Shown here: positions 9,471 through 21,267 of the stretch, piece by piece
How the letters are laid out: each line of letters begins with the position of its first letter
Position numbering within the stretch: the first letter of the stretch is position 1
NCBI RefSeq assembly: GCF_002127965.1
Contig: NZ_CP018787.1
Coordinates: 1,054,001 to 1,118,000, forward strand
DNA from: Oxalobacter formigenes
Lineage (GTDB): Bacteria > Pseudomonadota > Gammaproteobacteria > Burkholderiales > Burkholderiaceae_D
Direction: 5' to 3'
DNA: 64,000 bases
The notes under the pieces: model-generated
What the model was told of the DNA's origin: nothing
What the model saw: the letters and a program-made list of their open reading frames with translations, nothing else
Databases searched by the model: none
Position numbers and translations under genes: made by a program

Positions 9471-10889
9471 ATGGTATTTTCGTCAATCTCTTTCATATTT
9501 TTCCTCTTTCCCATATTTCTTCTGATTGATTTTTCATTCAGGAAAACAACCAAGGCCCGGAATATTGCCATCATTATATTCAGCCTGTTTTTTTATACAT
9601 GGGGAGAAGGTGTCAATGTTGTCATTCTTGTCATTCTCGGTTTTTTTACATTTCTCGCCGGTCTTGTGCTTTTCCGAAGTATGGAACAGAGAAAGAAAAA
9701 GTATCTTTTCCTGTTTATCGGATTTTCACTTTTAACACTGATCGGTTACAAATATCTCTATTGGCTTCTTTATAACCTCACCAGTTTCGTTCCCTATTTG
9801 CAAAAAGTGGCGTTTTTCAGCCGGTACGCTTCTCCTGTTCCCCAAATCCCGCCACTTGGGATCAGTTTCTTCACTTTTCACAGTATCAGTTATCTGATCG
9901 ATATATACAGAAAGAAAATTACTGAAAAACCCCGTCTTTCGGATTTTTTGTGCTACTTCTTCATGTTTCCCCACCTTGTCGCGGGGCCTATCGTCCGATA
10001 TGTTCATATCCAGAATGATCTGGGTTCGCGGCAATTCAGCAAACAGCTTTTTGAATACGGCATAGCAAGATTTCTCATTGGACTGAACAAGAAGATTTTG
10101 ATTGCCAATTCTGTGGCACCTCTGGCTGATGTCGCTTTTTTTCATAATTCATCACTTGGCCTTTTTGACGCATGGCTTGGAATTATTGCCTACGCCGTTC
10201 AGATTTATTTTGATTTTTCAGGATATTCCGATATGGCTATCGGGTTGGCGGCCATGATGGGGTTCCACTTTCATGAAAACTTCAATTCGCCTTATCGGAG
10301 CAAAAGCATCAGGGAATTCTGGCAAAGGTGGCATATTTCGCTGTCAACATGGTTACGGGATTATTTGTATATTCCACTGGGCGGCAGTCATGGTTCATCC
10401 ATCAGGACATATATTAACCTGTTTATTGTTTTCGTCTTATGCGGTTTGTGGCACGGTGCGCAATATACTTTCCTGTTATGGGGAATCTTTCACGGTTTCC
10501 TCCTCTTTGTCGAAAGGCTCGGGATCGGAAGCTGGCTGGAAAGACAAACGGCTTTCGTCTCACGAACTTATTGTCTGTTGATGGTGACGATGAGCTGGGT
10601 TTTTTTCAGGGCCGGTTCACTCGATCAGGCCAGTCATTATTTCGCGTCACTGTTTTTCGGAAATACCGATCCCGGCATGATGGTCATCCTGCTGGAACCA
10701 CTGAATCTTGTGGCTTTAGGGATTGGCATCTGGATAGCGTTGTTCCCATTGAAACGCTTCTCTGCGGGATCGGCTCAAACGCCTGTTTATGCCTTGTTTC
10801 CTTATATCGTCAACGTTTTGCTGGCATTCCTTTCTCTGACAGTTTTATTCATGGGGGCGAGAAATCCATTCATTTATTTTAATTTCTGA
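9471..10889 (+). CDS. MBOAT family O-acyltransferase (AlgI/PatA-like)
   Basis: 472 residues with about ten membrane segments. MBOAT landmarks are clear: PPLGISFFTFHSISYLID, MFPHLVAGPIVRY, QIYFDFSGYSDMAIGLA, EFWQRWHISLSTWLRDY and the invariant histidine in CGLWHGAQYTF. In alginate (AlgI), cellulose and peptidoglycan (PatA) systems this protein moves acetyl groups across the inner membrane. The ATG of the next gene shares one base with this TGA, so the two products are made together. No alginate, cellulose or other polysaccharide synthesis genes are next to it, so the acceptor is unknown. The pair is visibly more AT-rich than the genes on both sides. Confidence 0.9.
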   Translation: MVFSSISFIFFLFPIFLLIDFSFRKTTKARNIAIIIFSLFFYTWGEGVNVVILVILGFFTFLAGLVLFRSMEQRKKKYLFLFIGFSLLTLIGYKYLYWLLYNLTSFVPYLQKVAFFSRYASPVPQIPPLGISFFTFHSISYLIDIYRKKITEKPRLSDFLCYFFMFPHLVAGPIVRYVHIQNDLGSRQFSKQLFEYGIARFLIGLNKKILIANSVAPLADVAFFHNSSLGLFDAWLGIIAYAVQIYFDFSGYSDMAIGLAAMMGFHFHENFNSPYRSKSIREFWQRWHISLSTWLRDYLYIPLGGSHGSSIRTYINLFIVFVLCGLWHGAQYTFLLWGIFHGFLLFVERLGIGSWLERQTAFVSRTYCLLMVTMSWVFFRAGSLDQASHYFASLFFGNTDPGMMVILLEPLNLVALGIGIWIALFPLKRFSAGSAQTPVYALFPYIVNVLLAFLSLTVLFMGARNPFIYFNF

Positions 10890-12058
10890 TGGCACAAATG
10901 AATAAAGTAAAAACGATTTTTACCATTTTGATCCTGGTCGTTTTTTGCGGATTTTTCTTTATCGGTTCCCTGTTCGTCAATTCTGAAACGGTACTGGATA
11001 GCGAGAGGAGAAAAGTTACCGGGTTTCATATGTTAACCTCCCTGAAAAAACAGGAAATAAAGGACTTTTTCTCCAGACTGGATTTGTTTATTGCCGACAG
11101 GTTGCTATTCAAGGATCGGATATTCAAAACGGTTTCGACATTGCATGCGGATTATTTCTTTGACTTTGACATCAACAAAGCGGTTAAAGGAAAAGACAAT
11201 TGGTATTTTCTTGGAAATTCATTCGGTAGAGTCATTGATAAACATACTGCAGATATTCCTTCTCTGAACAGGGAAACACTGGCTCATATTCAGGAAATGG
11301 CAGAATTGAAAGAATTTGCCGAATCGATGGATTCCTCTTTTTTCTATGTAATATGTCCTGACAAACATGGTATTTATCATGAGTATCTCCCGGATTATCT
11401 GGCAGGAAAAAATCATGAAGAACATCGATATGTGAATAAAGTCATTCCGCTTTTGCGTGCGGATAAAATAAATGTCATGGACCTGTACAGTATCCTCAAA
11501 TCAAACAAGCAAGCCGGAAATTTGTATTACAGAACAGATACGCATTGGAACATGCACGGTGCCAGTATCGGTTTTGAGAGTATTTATGGGGGAATGAAAG
11601 CGATGTTGCCCGATAAAAAAATAAAAGATATTGCTTTTCTTTCAAAGTACAGTCTCAAGATAATACCATCGTCAAATGGTGATCTGATCTCTATTGGAGG
11701 ATTTTATAACGCTCTCTTGAAGAACGATGATAATTATGCAATGACATACGAACCGGATTCCACTATTGTCTGGACAATTGATGGAAAAGAAGAGGTTGCC
11801 CCTGTTTCAAGAGGTAAATTGATCAATAATGCCAAAGCTGAGAACCCGATCAAGATGCATAATCAAAATGCAGCAAATAAAATGAAACTGGTAGTGATCG
11901 GTGACTCCTTTTTTCAAGCATTGTCTCCGTTTTTCAATGCTTCATTTTCAGATATTGTCTATATAGCCCATACGATTCCAATTCATGATCAAGAACAGGT
12001 TATCCAGAAGTTTAAACCGGATATCGTTGTTTATGAAACAGTTGAACGACATATCTGA
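10889..12058 (+). CDS. AlgX/AlgJ-like SGNH acetyltransferase partner
   Basis: 389 residues with one N-terminal membrane anchor (about 7-29, IFTILILVVFCGFFFIGSLF) and a periplasmic body. The AlgX/AlgJ catalytic signatures are present: FYVICPDKHGIY, the Asp-x-His motif in RTDTHWNMHG (about residue 217) and the serine block VVIGDSFFQAL (about 334). In the family this enzyme takes acetyl from the MBOAT partner and attaches it to a polysaccharide in the periplasm. It is shorter than AlgX and seems to lack a carbohydrate-binding C-terminal domain, closer to AlgJ. Its codons are AT-rich like those of the partner gene. Confidence 0.85.
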   Translation: MAQMNKVKTIFTILILVVFCGFFFIGSLFVNSETVLDSERRKVTGFHMLTSLKKQEIKDFFSRLDLFIADRLLFKDRIFKTVSTLHADYFFDFDINKAVKGKDNWYFLGNSFGRVIDKHTADIPSLNRETLAHIQEMAELKEFAESMDSSFFYVICPDKHGIYHEYLPDYLAGKNHEEHRYVNKVIPLLRADKINVMDLYSILKSNKQAGNLYYRTDTHWNMHGASIGFESIYGGMKAMLPDKKIKDIAFLSKYSLKIIPSSNGDLISIGGFYNALLKNDDNYAMTYEPDSTIVWTIDGKEEVAPVSRGKLINNAKAENPIKMHNQNAANKMKLVVIGDSFFQALSPFFNASFSDIVYIAHTIPIHDQEQVIQKFKPDIVVYETVERHI

Positions 12059-12090
12059 AAATTGCCTATAAGGCTTGCCTGAAAACTTCC

Positions 12091-15000
12091 TTATTTTTTG
12101 GAAGAGGCTGTCAGTGAACGGATGGTTGATTTGATTTGGGCGACCCGTGCATCCAGATTCGGCATTTTTGCCGTGACTTTCAGCTTTTCAGGGCCATTCA
12201 GACGGATATGTTTGTTTTTCTGGATTATCTCGATAATCCGGATGGCATCGATTGGCGGATTCGGGACAAATTGCATGACAGCCGCTTCCGTATGGGCGTC
12301 GATCTTGATGATACCCACTGTTTTGGCCTGAATGCGCAGACGATGGGTTTCGACCAGTGCCTGAGCCGCTTCAGGCAGTTTTCCGAAGCGGTCAATGAGT
12401 TCTTCCTGCAAATCGTTAACCTGTTCCTGTGTTTCACAGTTGGCGAATCGTTTGTACAGGGAAAGCCGTTCATTGACACCGGGGCAATAGTCTCCCGGCA
12501 ACAGGGCCGGTGTATGCAGATTGATTTCCGTCGTCGTGGTGAAAGGCGCGTCGTAATCCGGTTCTTCGCCTTTTTTCATGGCACGAACCGCTTCTTTCAG
12601 CATATCGGAGTACATCTGGAATCCGATTTCGACCATTTCACCGGATTGTTCTTCTCCCAGCACTTCGCCAGCACCACGGATTTCGAGATCGTGCATGGCG
12701 AGGAAGAACCCGCTGCCCAACTCTTCCATCTGGCGGATGGCTTCCAGACGCCTCTGCGCCTGCTTGGACAGGGTCTGCGTATCGTTGACGAGCAGGTAGG
12801 CATAAGCCTGATGGTGCGAACGGCCGATACGGCCACGCAACTGGTGCAATTGGGCGAGCCCGAACTTGTCGGCGCGATGCATGACCATTGTATTGGCGTT
12901 CGGGACGTCGATGCCGGTTTCGATAATCGTCGTGCACAGCAGGATGTTATAGCGGTGCGAAACGAAGTCACGCATGACTTTTTCAAGTTCGCGTTCATGC
13001 ATCTGGCCGTGAGCGACGCCGATACGCGCTTCCGGCAAGAGGTTTTCCAGCATGATGCGCCGGTTTTCGATCGTTTCGACTTCGTTGTGCAGAAAGTAAA
13101 CCTGACCGCCACGCTTGAGTTCGCGCATACAGGCTTCCCGGATGACGGAGTCGTTTTCGGAACGCACGAAAGTTTTAATTGCCAGCCGTTTTTGCGGGGC
13201 GGTCGCAATGATCGAAAAGCTGCGCAGGCCATCCAGCGCCATGCCGAGCGTTCGCGGGATCGGGGTTGCCGTCAGGGTCAGGACATCCACTTCGGCGCGA
13301 ATGGCTTTTAAGGCTTCCTTCTGGCGGACGCCGAAACGGTGTTCCTCATCGATGATGATCAGGCCAAGTCGGTTGAATGAAACGTCTTTGGACAAAAGCT
13401 TGTGGGTACCGATAACGATATCGACGGTGCCGTCTTCCATGCCCTTGATGGTCTGGTTGACCTGTTTCTGGGTACGGAAGCGGGACAGTTCCGAAATGCG
13501 GACAGGCCAGTCGGCAAACCGGTCGCGGAAGGTCTGGGCATGCTGCTCGGCCAGCAGGGTGGTCGGTGCCAGCAGGGCTACCTGTTTGCCGCCCATGACG
13601 GCGATAAAAGCCGCACGCAAGGCCACTTCGGTCTTGCCGAAACCGACATCGCCGCAAATCAGCCGGTCCATCGGTTTGTCGGAGGTCATGTCTTCCATGA
13701 CGGAAGCGATGGCAGCGGCCTGATCCGGTGTTTCCTCGAAACCAAAACTGTCGGCAAAGGCCTCGTAATCGTTTTTCGTCAATGGGAAAGGGAAACCCTT
13801 GCGCATGGAGCGGCGGGCATACAGATCAAGCAGCTCGGCGGCGGTATCGTGAATCTGTTGTGCGGCTTTCTGTTTGGCTTTTTCCCACTGGCCCGATCCA
13901 AGAGTATGGAGAGGAGCGTCATCCGCCGATGTCCCGGCATAGCGGGAAATGACGTGAAGCTGCGAAACGGGAACGTAAAGCTTGGTGTCTTTCGCGTATT
14001 GCAGATGCAGAAACTCGGTTTCGCCTTCGCCCAGATCGACGGTGACCAGCCCGCGATAGCGACCGATGCCGTGATTGGCGTGCACGACCGGATCGCCGAT
14101 TTTCAGTTCAGACAGGTCGCGGACGATCGATTCGATATGGGCGACGGCTTCAGTACGCTTGCGTCCTGCGCGACGTCCTGAATTGGCGTAAAGCTCGGTT
14201 TCGGTAATGAAAGCCAGATCACCGAAAACATAACCCAGCGCAAAACCTTTCTGAACCGGCGAAATGCCGAACATCACCTGTTCCTTGCTTGTGGCAAAGT
14301 CGGCAAAACCGGTGCAGGGTGTGACCTTGAAATCGTATTCGTTGAAGAACTGCTGCATCGTTTCGCGCCGTCCGGGCGATTCTGCGCAGATCATCACGCG
14401 TTTGTCGGCACGTTTGATATAAGCTCGCAGGTTCGCAAGCGGATCGTCTGCACGCCGGTTGACGGATACGTCGGGAATCGGGGCGGACAATTCGGATGGC
14501 GCGTCGTCTGTCTGGATGACCCAGCGGGCGAACGGCTGTGCCAGAACAAAAAAATCCTCGCTGGTCAAAAACAGTTTTTCAGGCGCCAGAAGTGGCCGTT
14601 CACGGTCGGATTTCAGGAAATTGTAACGCGACTGCGTATCGGCCCAGAAACGCTGGAACGCTTCGTTGACATTGCCGATCATCGCGAAAACGGCGTTTTC
14701 CGGCAGGTAACGGAACAGGGTCGTCGTTTCCTCGAAGAAAAGCGGCAAATAGTATTCGATACCGGCCGAGGCAATGCCACTGGCGATATCGCGGTAAATG
14801 ACGGAAAGGGTCGGATCGCCCTCGAAGACTTCGCGCCAGCGGCTTCTGAAAAAGGCGCGGGAATTCTCGTCCATCGGGAATTCATGGCCGGGCAGCATCC
14901 GGATTTCCCTGACCGGATAAAGCGAGCGCTGATTGTCCGGATCGAAAGTACGGATAGTTTCGATGGTGTCGCCGAACAGGTCGAGCCGGTAAGGCAGTTT

Positions 15001-15549
15001 CGATCCCATCGGGAACAGGTCGATCAGGCCGCCACGGACGGAATATTCACCCGGCGACATGACTTGCGATACGTGGTTGTATCCGGCAATCGTCAGTTGC
15101 GACTTGAGTTTTTCTTCGTCGAGCGTTTCACCCTGTTTGAAATAAAAGGTGTGTGCCGCGAGAAAAGCGGGCGGCGCGATGCGCAAGAGGGCGGTCGAGG
15201 CAGGAACGAGCAGAACGTCACAACGTCCGTTTGACACTTCGTAGAGCGTCGCCAGACGCTGCGATACCAGATCCTGATGCGGGGAAAACGAGTCGTATGG
15301 CAGCGTTTCCCAGTCGGGCAGCAAGTGGCAGCGCAAGGGTTCTTCCGTTTCATCTGAAAACCAGGGGATTTCTTCCAGAAGGCGTCGTGCGTCCGATGCG
15401 TTGGCAACGATGGCGACCAGCATTTGCTGACGCGATTTCAGATCCTGTGCGGCTTTGGCGAGCACGAGGGCATCTGCCGAGCCGTGAAGGGCTGGCATCG
15501 CGTAGCGTTGTCCGGGACGGGGAAGAAATTTCTTGAGATCGAAAGGCAT
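12091..15549 (-). CDS. mfd: Transcription-repair coupling factor Mfd
   Basis: 1152 residues from the ATG at 15549; an in-frame TTG at 15582 would add 11 residues, but MPFDLKKFL is the more natural beginning. Domains in order: UvrB-like N-terminal part with PYDSFSPHQD, RNA polymerase interaction domain with VHANHGIGRYRGL, helicase motor with Walker A GDVGFGKTEVA and DEEH box IIDEEHRFGVRQKE, translocation motif GRIGRSHHQAYAY and a C-terminal TRCF domain. Mfd removes RNA polymerase stalled at DNA lesions and recruits UvrA. It is full length, monocistronic and divergent from ispD. Confidence 0.97.
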   Translation of the reverse strand: MPFDLKKFLPRPGQRYAMPALHGSADALVLAKAAQDLKSRQQMLVAIVANASDARRLLEEIPWFSDETEEPLRCHLLPDWETLPYDSFSPHQDLVSQRLATLYEVSNGRCDVLLVPASTALLRIAPPAFLAAHTFYFKQGETLDEEKLKSQLTIAGYNHVSQVMSPGEYSVRGGLIDLFPMGSKLPYRLDLFGDTIETIRTFDPDNQRSLYPVREIRMLPGHEFPMDENSRAFFRSRWREVFEGDPTLSVIYRDIASGIASAGIEYYLPLFFEETTTLFRYLPENAVFAMIGNVNEAFQRFWADTQSRYNFLKSDRERPLLAPEKLFLTSEDFFVLAQPFARWVIQTDDAPSELSAPIPDVSVNRRADDPLANLRAYIKRADKRVMICAESPGRRETMQQFFNEYDFKVTPCTGFADFATSKEQVMFGISPVQKGFALGYVFGDLAFITETELYANSGRRAGRKRTEAVAHIESIVRDLSELKIGDPVVHANHGIGRYRGLVTVDLGEGETEFLHLQYAKDTKLYVPVSQLHVISRYAGTSADDAPLHTLGSGQWEKAKQKAAQQIHDTAAELLDLYARRSMRKGFPFPLTKNDYEAFADSFGFEETPDQAAAIASVMEDMTSDKPMDRLICGDVGFGKTEVALRAAFIAVMGGKQVALLAPTTLLAEQHAQTFRDRFADWPVRISELSRFRTQKQVNQTIKGMEDGTVDIVIGTHKLLSKDVSFNRLGLIIIDEEHRFGVRQKEALKAIRAEVDVLTLTATPIPRTLGMALDGLRSFSIIATAPQKRLAIKTFVRSENDSVIREACMRELKRGGQVYFLHNEVETIENRRIMLENLLPEARIGVAHGQMHERELEKVMRDFVSHRYNILLCTTIIETGIDVPNANTMVMHRADKFGLAQLHQLRGRIGRSHHQAYAYLLVNDTQTLSKQAQRRLEAIRQMEELGSGFFLAMHDLEIRGAGEVLGEEQSGEMVEIGFQMYSDMLKEAVRAMKKGEEPDYDAPFTTTTEINLHTPALLPGDYCPGVNERLSLYKRFANCETQEQVNDLQEELIDRFGKLPEAAQALVETHRLRIQAKTVGIIKIDAHTEAAVMQFVPNPPIDAIRIIEIIQKNKHIRLNGPEKLKVTAKMPNLDARVAQIKSTIRSLTASSKK

Positions 15550-15667
15550 TGACGCAAAAAGACGACTTCCGGGGAAAGCCAATTGTCCTGTTTCAGATTA
15601 CAATCAAGTCTGTCATTATAAACGATAGCGGTTCTTTGCGCCGCTTCATTTTTGCTTCACAAGATGG

Positions 15668-16414
15668 ATGAATCTTATGGCTTTGACGAATGCCAATGAA
15701 ATTGTCGCGCGTTATTTCGCGCTGATACCCGCAGCCGGGGTCGGGAGCCGCATGGGTGCGGATTGTCCGAAACAGTATCTCTTTTTGCAGGGAAAACCAG
15801 TCTTGCAGCACACGATTGAAGCGTTTCTGGCCTGCGACGGGATTGAAAGTGTGTTTGTTGTCGTCAGTCCTGAAGATGAATGGCTGGACGATTTTGTCGC
15901 TTCGTCTCCGAAATGGGATGCCAGTCGTGTCCGTTTTTTGCGTTGCGGAGGAAACACACGCCGTGACTCCGTTCTGAACGGCCTTCATGCCCTTTTTCTG
16001 GAGTGCGCACCGAAGGACTGGATTCTGGTTCACGATGCCGCCCGTCCGGGGCTGACGCCCGAGCTGGTACGCAAGCTGATCGAGACGATCGGGCCGGAGG
16101 ATATCGGTGGCTTGCTGGCCTTGCCGGTGGTGGATACGGTCAAAAAGCAGAGCGAAGAAGGTGTCCAGACGGTTTCACGGGAAGGTTTGTGGCTGGCGCA
16201 GACCCCACAGATGTTTCCCTATGCCTATTTGATGGATGCACTTGAACAACAGTCGGACGTGACCGATGAGGCGAGTGCCATCGAAGCGATGGGACAGGTT
16301 CCGAAACTGGTCGAGGGGCATCTGTGCAATTCCAAGATTACAAAGCCGGATGATTTGCCTCTGGTCGAACTGTTCATGTCGATTGATACCGGCATTCAGA
16401 AAAAGCTTTTTTAA
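15668..16414 (+). CDS. ispD: 2-C-methyl-D-erythritol 4-phosphate cytidylyltransferase IspD
   Basis: 248 residues. The nucleotidyltransferase signature [19 protein letters not shown] is at residues about 19-38, with [14 protein letters not shown] and [16 protein letters not shown] later. IspD joins CTP and MEP in the third step of the non-mevalonate isoprenoid pathway in the cytoplasm. The next step but one is catalysed by IspF, encoded 29 bp downstream on the same strand. A second in-frame ATG three codons in (15677) is an equally possible start. The isoprenoid product feeds, among others, the ubiquinone side chain. Confidence 0.96.
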   Translation: MNLMALTNANEIVARYFALIPAAGVGSRMGADCPKQYLFLQGKPVLQHTIEAFLACDGIESVFVVVSPEDEWLDDFVASSPKWDASRVRFLRCGGNTRRDSVLNGLHALFLECAPKDWILVHDAARPGLTPELVRKLIETIGPEDIGGLLALPVVDTVKKQSEEGVQTVSREGLWLAQTPQMFPYAYLMDALEQQSDVTDEASAIEAMGQVPKLVEGHLCNSKITKPDDLPLVELFMSIDTGIQKKLF

Positions 16415-16443
16415 TACGGAAACACAAGATAAAAGAAGAAAAA

Positions 16444-16935
16444 ATGAGCCATTTAGCTTTCAGGATCGGACAGGGTTACGACTGTCACGCATTGGTGGAA
16501 AATCGCAGACTGATTATCGGTGGGATAGACATCCCGCATGCCAAAGGATTGAAAGGGCATTCCGATGCGGATGTCCTGCTTCATGCGATTACCGATGCCT
16601 TGCTGGGCGCGCTGGCGTTAGGCGATATCGGCAAGCATTTTCCGGATACGGACGAGCGCTACAGGGGAGCGGATTCCCGCGTGCTGCTTAAGGAAGCGAT
16701 GAAACTGGTCAAAACGCACGGTTATATTGTCGGGAACGTCGATTCCACGATCATTGCGCAGGCACCGAAAATGGCGCCGCATATCGCATCCATGACGGCC
16801 AATATCGCCAGCGATCTGGACGTTTCCGTTTCGCAGGTGAGCGTCAAGGCCAAGACGAATGAAAGGCTCGGTTATCTGGGGCGTGAAGAAGGGATAGCCG
16901 CCGAGGCGGTGGTGTTGCTTGTCAGGCAGGAATAA
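16444..16935 (+). CDS. ispF: 2-C-methyl-D-erythritol 2,4-cyclodiphosphate synthase IspF
   Basis: 163 residues, the family's normal size. It has the zinc-binding and active-site motifs [13 protein letters not shown] (IspF usually has DxH here; the pair D-C-H is present), [19 protein letters not shown] and IGKHFPDTD, and ends with the conserved [11 protein letters not shown]. It forms the cyclic diphosphate in the MEP pathway. It follows ispD by 29 bp with a purine-rich leader and is followed by a strong bidirectional terminator. Confidence 0.96.
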   Translation: MSHLAFRIGQGYDCHALVENRRLIIGGIDIPHAKGLKGHSDADVLLHAITDALLGALALGDIGKHFPDTDERYRGADSRVLLKEAMKLVKTHGYIVGNVDSTIIAQAPKMAPHIASMTANIASDLDVSVSQVSVKAKTNERLGYLGREEGIAAEAVVLLVRQE

Positions 16936-16948
16936 GCGGTATTTCTGT

Positions 16949-16978
16949 AAAAAAGCCAACTTTAAAGTTGGCTTTTTT
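16949..16978. terminator. Bidirectional terminator between ispF and lolA
   Basis: A perfect palindrome with 15-base arms centred between 16963 and 16964 has a GCCAAC/GTTGGC core flanked by A-run and T-run. It suits termination of ispF on the plus strand and of lolA on the minus strand. Confidence 0.92.
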
Positions 16979-16997
16979 GTTATCCCTGCGTAAGAAG

Positions 16998-17627
16998 TCA
17001 GTTCCTGAAAACATCCGCCCCTTTCGGCGTCACGAATTTGAAGGTGCTGGCCGAAACAGGCGGGTTTTTCGTGAATTTCGTGAATTTGATGAGCGAAAGC
17101 TGGCCGAGCGAATCGTACAGCTCCATGGCTTCAGGCATGCCGTTTTTCATGCCGATGTTGATTTTTTCAAATGGCGTGTCTTTTGTTTTCGGGATGGCTT
17201 CGACCCATTCATAACCTCCATGTGCCCCGGCGTTTCTGAGTTTGAAGCTTTTTTCCAGATCGTTACTGCCGAAAAGGATGGCAGCAGGGCTGGAACCCAG
17301 TGCATTGCCGAGTTTTTTGACGGTGACCTGATTTAAGTCCTTGTCGTAAATGTACAGGTTGACACCATCGGCCTGAAGCACCTGTTCATACGGTTTTTTG
17401 TATGTCCAGATGAATTTGCCTGGTCGGGAAAAAATGAAAGTGCCCGAGGCCAGGTTGGTGATCCGGGCCTTGTCGCCTCCCTTGACTTGTCCCTGGCTGA
17501 ATTCGCCTTTGGCGGAACGGGCGTTGGTTGAAAAGCTTTTCAGCTGGTCAAGCGCTGTCGCGCTGGCAAATGCAGGGATGAGAACGAATAAAGCCATTGC
17601 TATGGCTTTTGAGAAAAATGGTCGCAT
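16998..17627 (-). CDS. lolA: Outer-membrane lipoprotein carrier protein LolA
   Basis: 209 residues with a signal peptide (MRPFFSKAIAMALFVLIPAF, cleavage near ASA-TALDQL). The LolA core follows: FSQGQVKGGD, SGTFIFSRPGKFIWTYKKPY, LYIYDKDLNQVTVKKLG and a conserved C-terminal half. LolA carries lipoproteins through the periplasm from LolCDE to LolB. The gene is 68 bp after ftsK on the same strand, a common ftsK-lolA arrangement in betaproteobacteria, and is followed by the shared terminator. Confidence 0.95.
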   Translation of the reverse strand: MRPFFSKAIAMALFVLIPAFASATALDQLKSFSTNARSAKGEFSQGQVKGGDKARITNLASGTFIFSRPGKFIWTYKKPYEQVLQADGVNLYIYDKDLNQVTVKKLGNALGSSPAAILFGSNDLEKSFKLRNAGAHGGYEWVEAIPKTKDTPFEKINIGMKNGMPEAMELYDSLGQLSLIKFTKFTKNPPVSASTFKFVTPKGADVFRN

Positions 17628-17695
17628 GATGTTTTGTCTGTTCGAAAAATGAATGTGTTTTTGACTGAAAAAATCCGTTTTCGTTTCTTTTACAC

Positions 17696-20026
17696 TTATT
17701 CGTTACTGGATGTTGGCACCAGTATTTCACGGTTGCCGTTGCTTTGCATCGGTGAAACGAGTCCGCTTCTTTCCATTTGTTCCAGAAGGCGTGCGGCACG
17801 GTTGTATCCGATGCGCAAATGGCGCTGGACAAGCGAAATGGAAGCCCGGCGGTTTTTGAGGACGATGGCGACGGCCTGATCGTACAGGACGTCCGATTCA
17901 TCGTCTCCGCCTCCGTTTTCGCCGAAAGCGGCATTCGGATCGTCTTCCAGTGTACCCCCTTCAAGAATACCCTCGATATAATCGGCTTCGCCATGTTCTT
18001 TCAGGAAGGTGACGACGCGATGAACTTCGTCATCAGAGACGAAAGCGCCATGCACGCGGTTCGGCAGGCCTGATCCCGGTGGCAGGTAAAGCATGTCGCC
18101 CAGACCCAGCAGGGTTTCCGCACCCATCTGGTCGAGGATGGTACGGGAGTCGATTTTGCTGCTGACCTGAAATGCCATACGCGTCGGGATATTGGCCTTG
18201 ATCAGGCCGGTAATGACATCGACGGATGGGCGCTGGGTCGCGAGGATCAGGTGAATGCCTGCCGCACGCGCTTTCTGGGCAATACGGGCAATCAGTTCTT
18301 CCACTTTCTTGCCCACGACCATCATCAGGTCGGCGAATTCATCGACGATGATGACGATCTGGGGCATTTTTTCCAGCGGTTCCGGTGAATCCGGTGTGAT
18401 GGAGAAAGGATTAGGGATTTTTTCCTCTTTCTTTTCCGCCTCGATGATGCGGGCGTTGTATCCGGCCAGATTCCGGACGCCGAGATGCGACATCAGCCGG
18501 TAGCGTTTCTCCATTTCCGCTACGGCCCAGTTCAGGGCGTGGCCTGCCTGCCGCATGTCGGTGACGACCGGGGCGAGCAGGTGGGGAATACCCTCGTAGA
18601 TCGACAGTTCGAGCATTTTCGGGTCAATCAGGATCAGCCGGACCTGACTCGGATCGGCCTTGTAGAGCAGGGACAGAATGGTGGCATTGATACCGACGGA
18701 TTTGCCGGAACCGGTCGTGCCTGCAATCAACAGATGAGGCATTCTGGCAAGATCGGCGACAACCGGATTGCCTGCAATATCTTTACCCAGCGCGATGGTC
18801 AGTCTGGAAGAGGCGTCACTATAGACTTTGGAACTCAGGATTTCCGTAAGGCGGACGATCTGGCGTTTGGAGTTCGGCAATTCGAGTGCCATGTAATTCT
18901 TGCCGGGAATCGTTTCGATGACCCGGATGGAAACCAGCGAGAGCGATCGGGCGAGATCGCGTGCCAGATTGACGATGGTGCTACCCTTGACGCCGGTGTC
19001 CGGTTCGATTTCGTAACGGGTGACGACTGGCCCTGGATAGGCGGCGACGACACGGACGGTCACACCGAAGTCGGACAGTTTCTTTTCGATCAGCCGGCTG
19101 GTGAATTCTAGGGTTTCGACGCTGACGGTTTCCTGCTGGGCGCCCACAGGGTCAAGCAGGGAAAGCGGTGGCAGTTCGCCATCGTGCATGTCGGAAAAGA
19201 GAACGACCTGTTTTTCTTTCTCGACACGTTCGGATTTCGGCACGTCGACAACTTGCGGTTCGATGTGCATCGGTGGTGCTTCGGTTACTCTGGCTTTTTC
19301 CTGACTGACGGTTTCCTCGCGTTTGACGGAAGCGACCTGTCCGATTTTCCGGTCTTCCCGCGCCGCTTTGGCTTTCATGAAAAAACCGAATACGGTTTCA
19401 AGTCCCGCTCCGATATTTTCCACGAGTTGCAGCCAGGACATTTGCAGGAAAAGGGAAAAACCCACAGCGCATAAAAGCAACAGCAGCAGGGTTCCGGACA
19501 TGAATCCCAGATAATGCTGCGCCGTATTGCCGACGATTTCACCGACGACTCCGCCGGGAATACGAGGTAACTGGATGCGCATGTTATACATGCGCAGATA
19601 TTCGACGCCGCTGCTGGAAAACAGCAGGATCAGAAAGCCGATGTTTTTGAGAATCCGGTCCCTGAACCATGACGGTTCGGGTTCTTCCTGCAAGAGGAGC
19701 AAACGGGAGATGCGTTTGTATCCTGTCCAGGACGCTTTCAGAAACCAGAGGACGACCCACCATGCAGACAGGCCGAATGTGAAAAACAGGATATCGGCGA
19801 TGAAAGCGCCGATGCGTCCGCCCAGATTGGAAATGTGGGTGATCTGGCTGGCGTGCGACCAGCCGGGATCAGTCTTGTCGTAACTCAGAAAAATGAGCAG
19901 GAAGTAAAGGGTAATGGCGATCAGGACAAACCATCCCGCTTCCTTGATCAGTCGGGAAGAACGGCTGGGCGTATCCGGTTTGATTTCCGGTTTTTTTCGG
20001 TCGTAGCTGGATATGTTTTTGCTCAT
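17696..20026 (-). CDS. ftsK: DNA translocase FtsK
   Basis: 776 residues from the ATG at 20026 ([12 protein letters not shown]); a GTG ten codons upstream is an alternative. It has four or five N-terminal membrane helices (residues about 30-190), a short linker of about 100 residues, then the motor with Walker [15 protein letters not shown] and Walker [14 protein letters not shown], and a C-terminal winged-helix gamma domain ([20 protein letters not shown]). FtsK pumps DNA at the septum and activates XerCD at dif; the gamma domain reads KOPS sites. The linker is much shorter than in E. coli, as is usual outside the enterics. Confidence 0.96.
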   Translation of the reverse strand: MSKNISSYDRKKPEIKPDTPSRSSRLIKEAGWFVLIAITLYFLLIFLSYDKTDPGWSHASQITHISNLGGRIGAFIADILFFTFGLSAWWVVLWFLKASWTGYKRISRLLLLQEEPEPSWFRDRILKNIGFLILLFSSSGVEYLRMYNMRIQLPRIPGGVVGEIVGNTAQHYLGFMSGTLLLLLLCAVGFSLFLQMSWLQLVENIGAGLETVFGFFMKAKAAREDRKIGQVASVKREETVSQEKARVTEAPPMHIEPQVVDVPKSERVEKEKQVVLFSDMHDGELPPLSLLDPVGAQQETVSVETLEFTSRLIEKKLSDFGVTVRVVAAYPGPVVTRYEIEPDTGVKGSTIVNLARDLARSLSLVSIRVIETIPGKNYMALELPNSKRQIVRLTEILSSKVYSDASSRLTIALGKDIAGNPVVADLARMPHLLIAGTTGSGKSVGINATILSLLYKADPSQVRLILIDPKMLELSIYEGIPHLLAPVVTDMRQAGHALNWAVAEMEKRYRLMSHLGVRNLAGYNARIIEAEKKEEKIPNPFSITPDSPEPLEKMPQIVIIVDEFADLMMVVGKKVEELIARIAQKARAAGIHLILATQRPSVDVITGLIKANIPTRMAFQVSSKIDSRTILDQMGAETLLGLGDMLYLPPGSGLPNRVHGAFVSDDEVHRVVTFLKEHGEADYIEGILEGGTLEDDPNAAFGENGGGDDESDVLYDQAVAIVLKNRRASISLVQRHLRIGYNRAARLLEQMERSGLVSPMQSNGNREILVPTSSNE

Positions 20027-20223
20027 GAATCCGGTTATTTTGAAATGCAAAATCACTGCAATACGGAGTATTGTATTCGTATTTCTTCAAGAGCCAAAAT
20101 ACAGGGATAAAAATCAAGGAATGGACAGTTAAAGTGAAACTGTTGTGACCGCATTCGTATCCTGTATTTCCGTTTCGTCTATAATCTTAGCAATAATTGG
20201 CAGGACTGATTGAAAATTGCTGA

Positions 20224-21255
<1,032 letters not shown>

Positions 21256-21267
21256 CGGTGAAGGGAA

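Noticed and set aside
12136-13311. 391-codon plus-strand frame inside mfd
   Set aside because: Lies wholly within the Mfd helicase motor on the other strand and has no start signal or motif.
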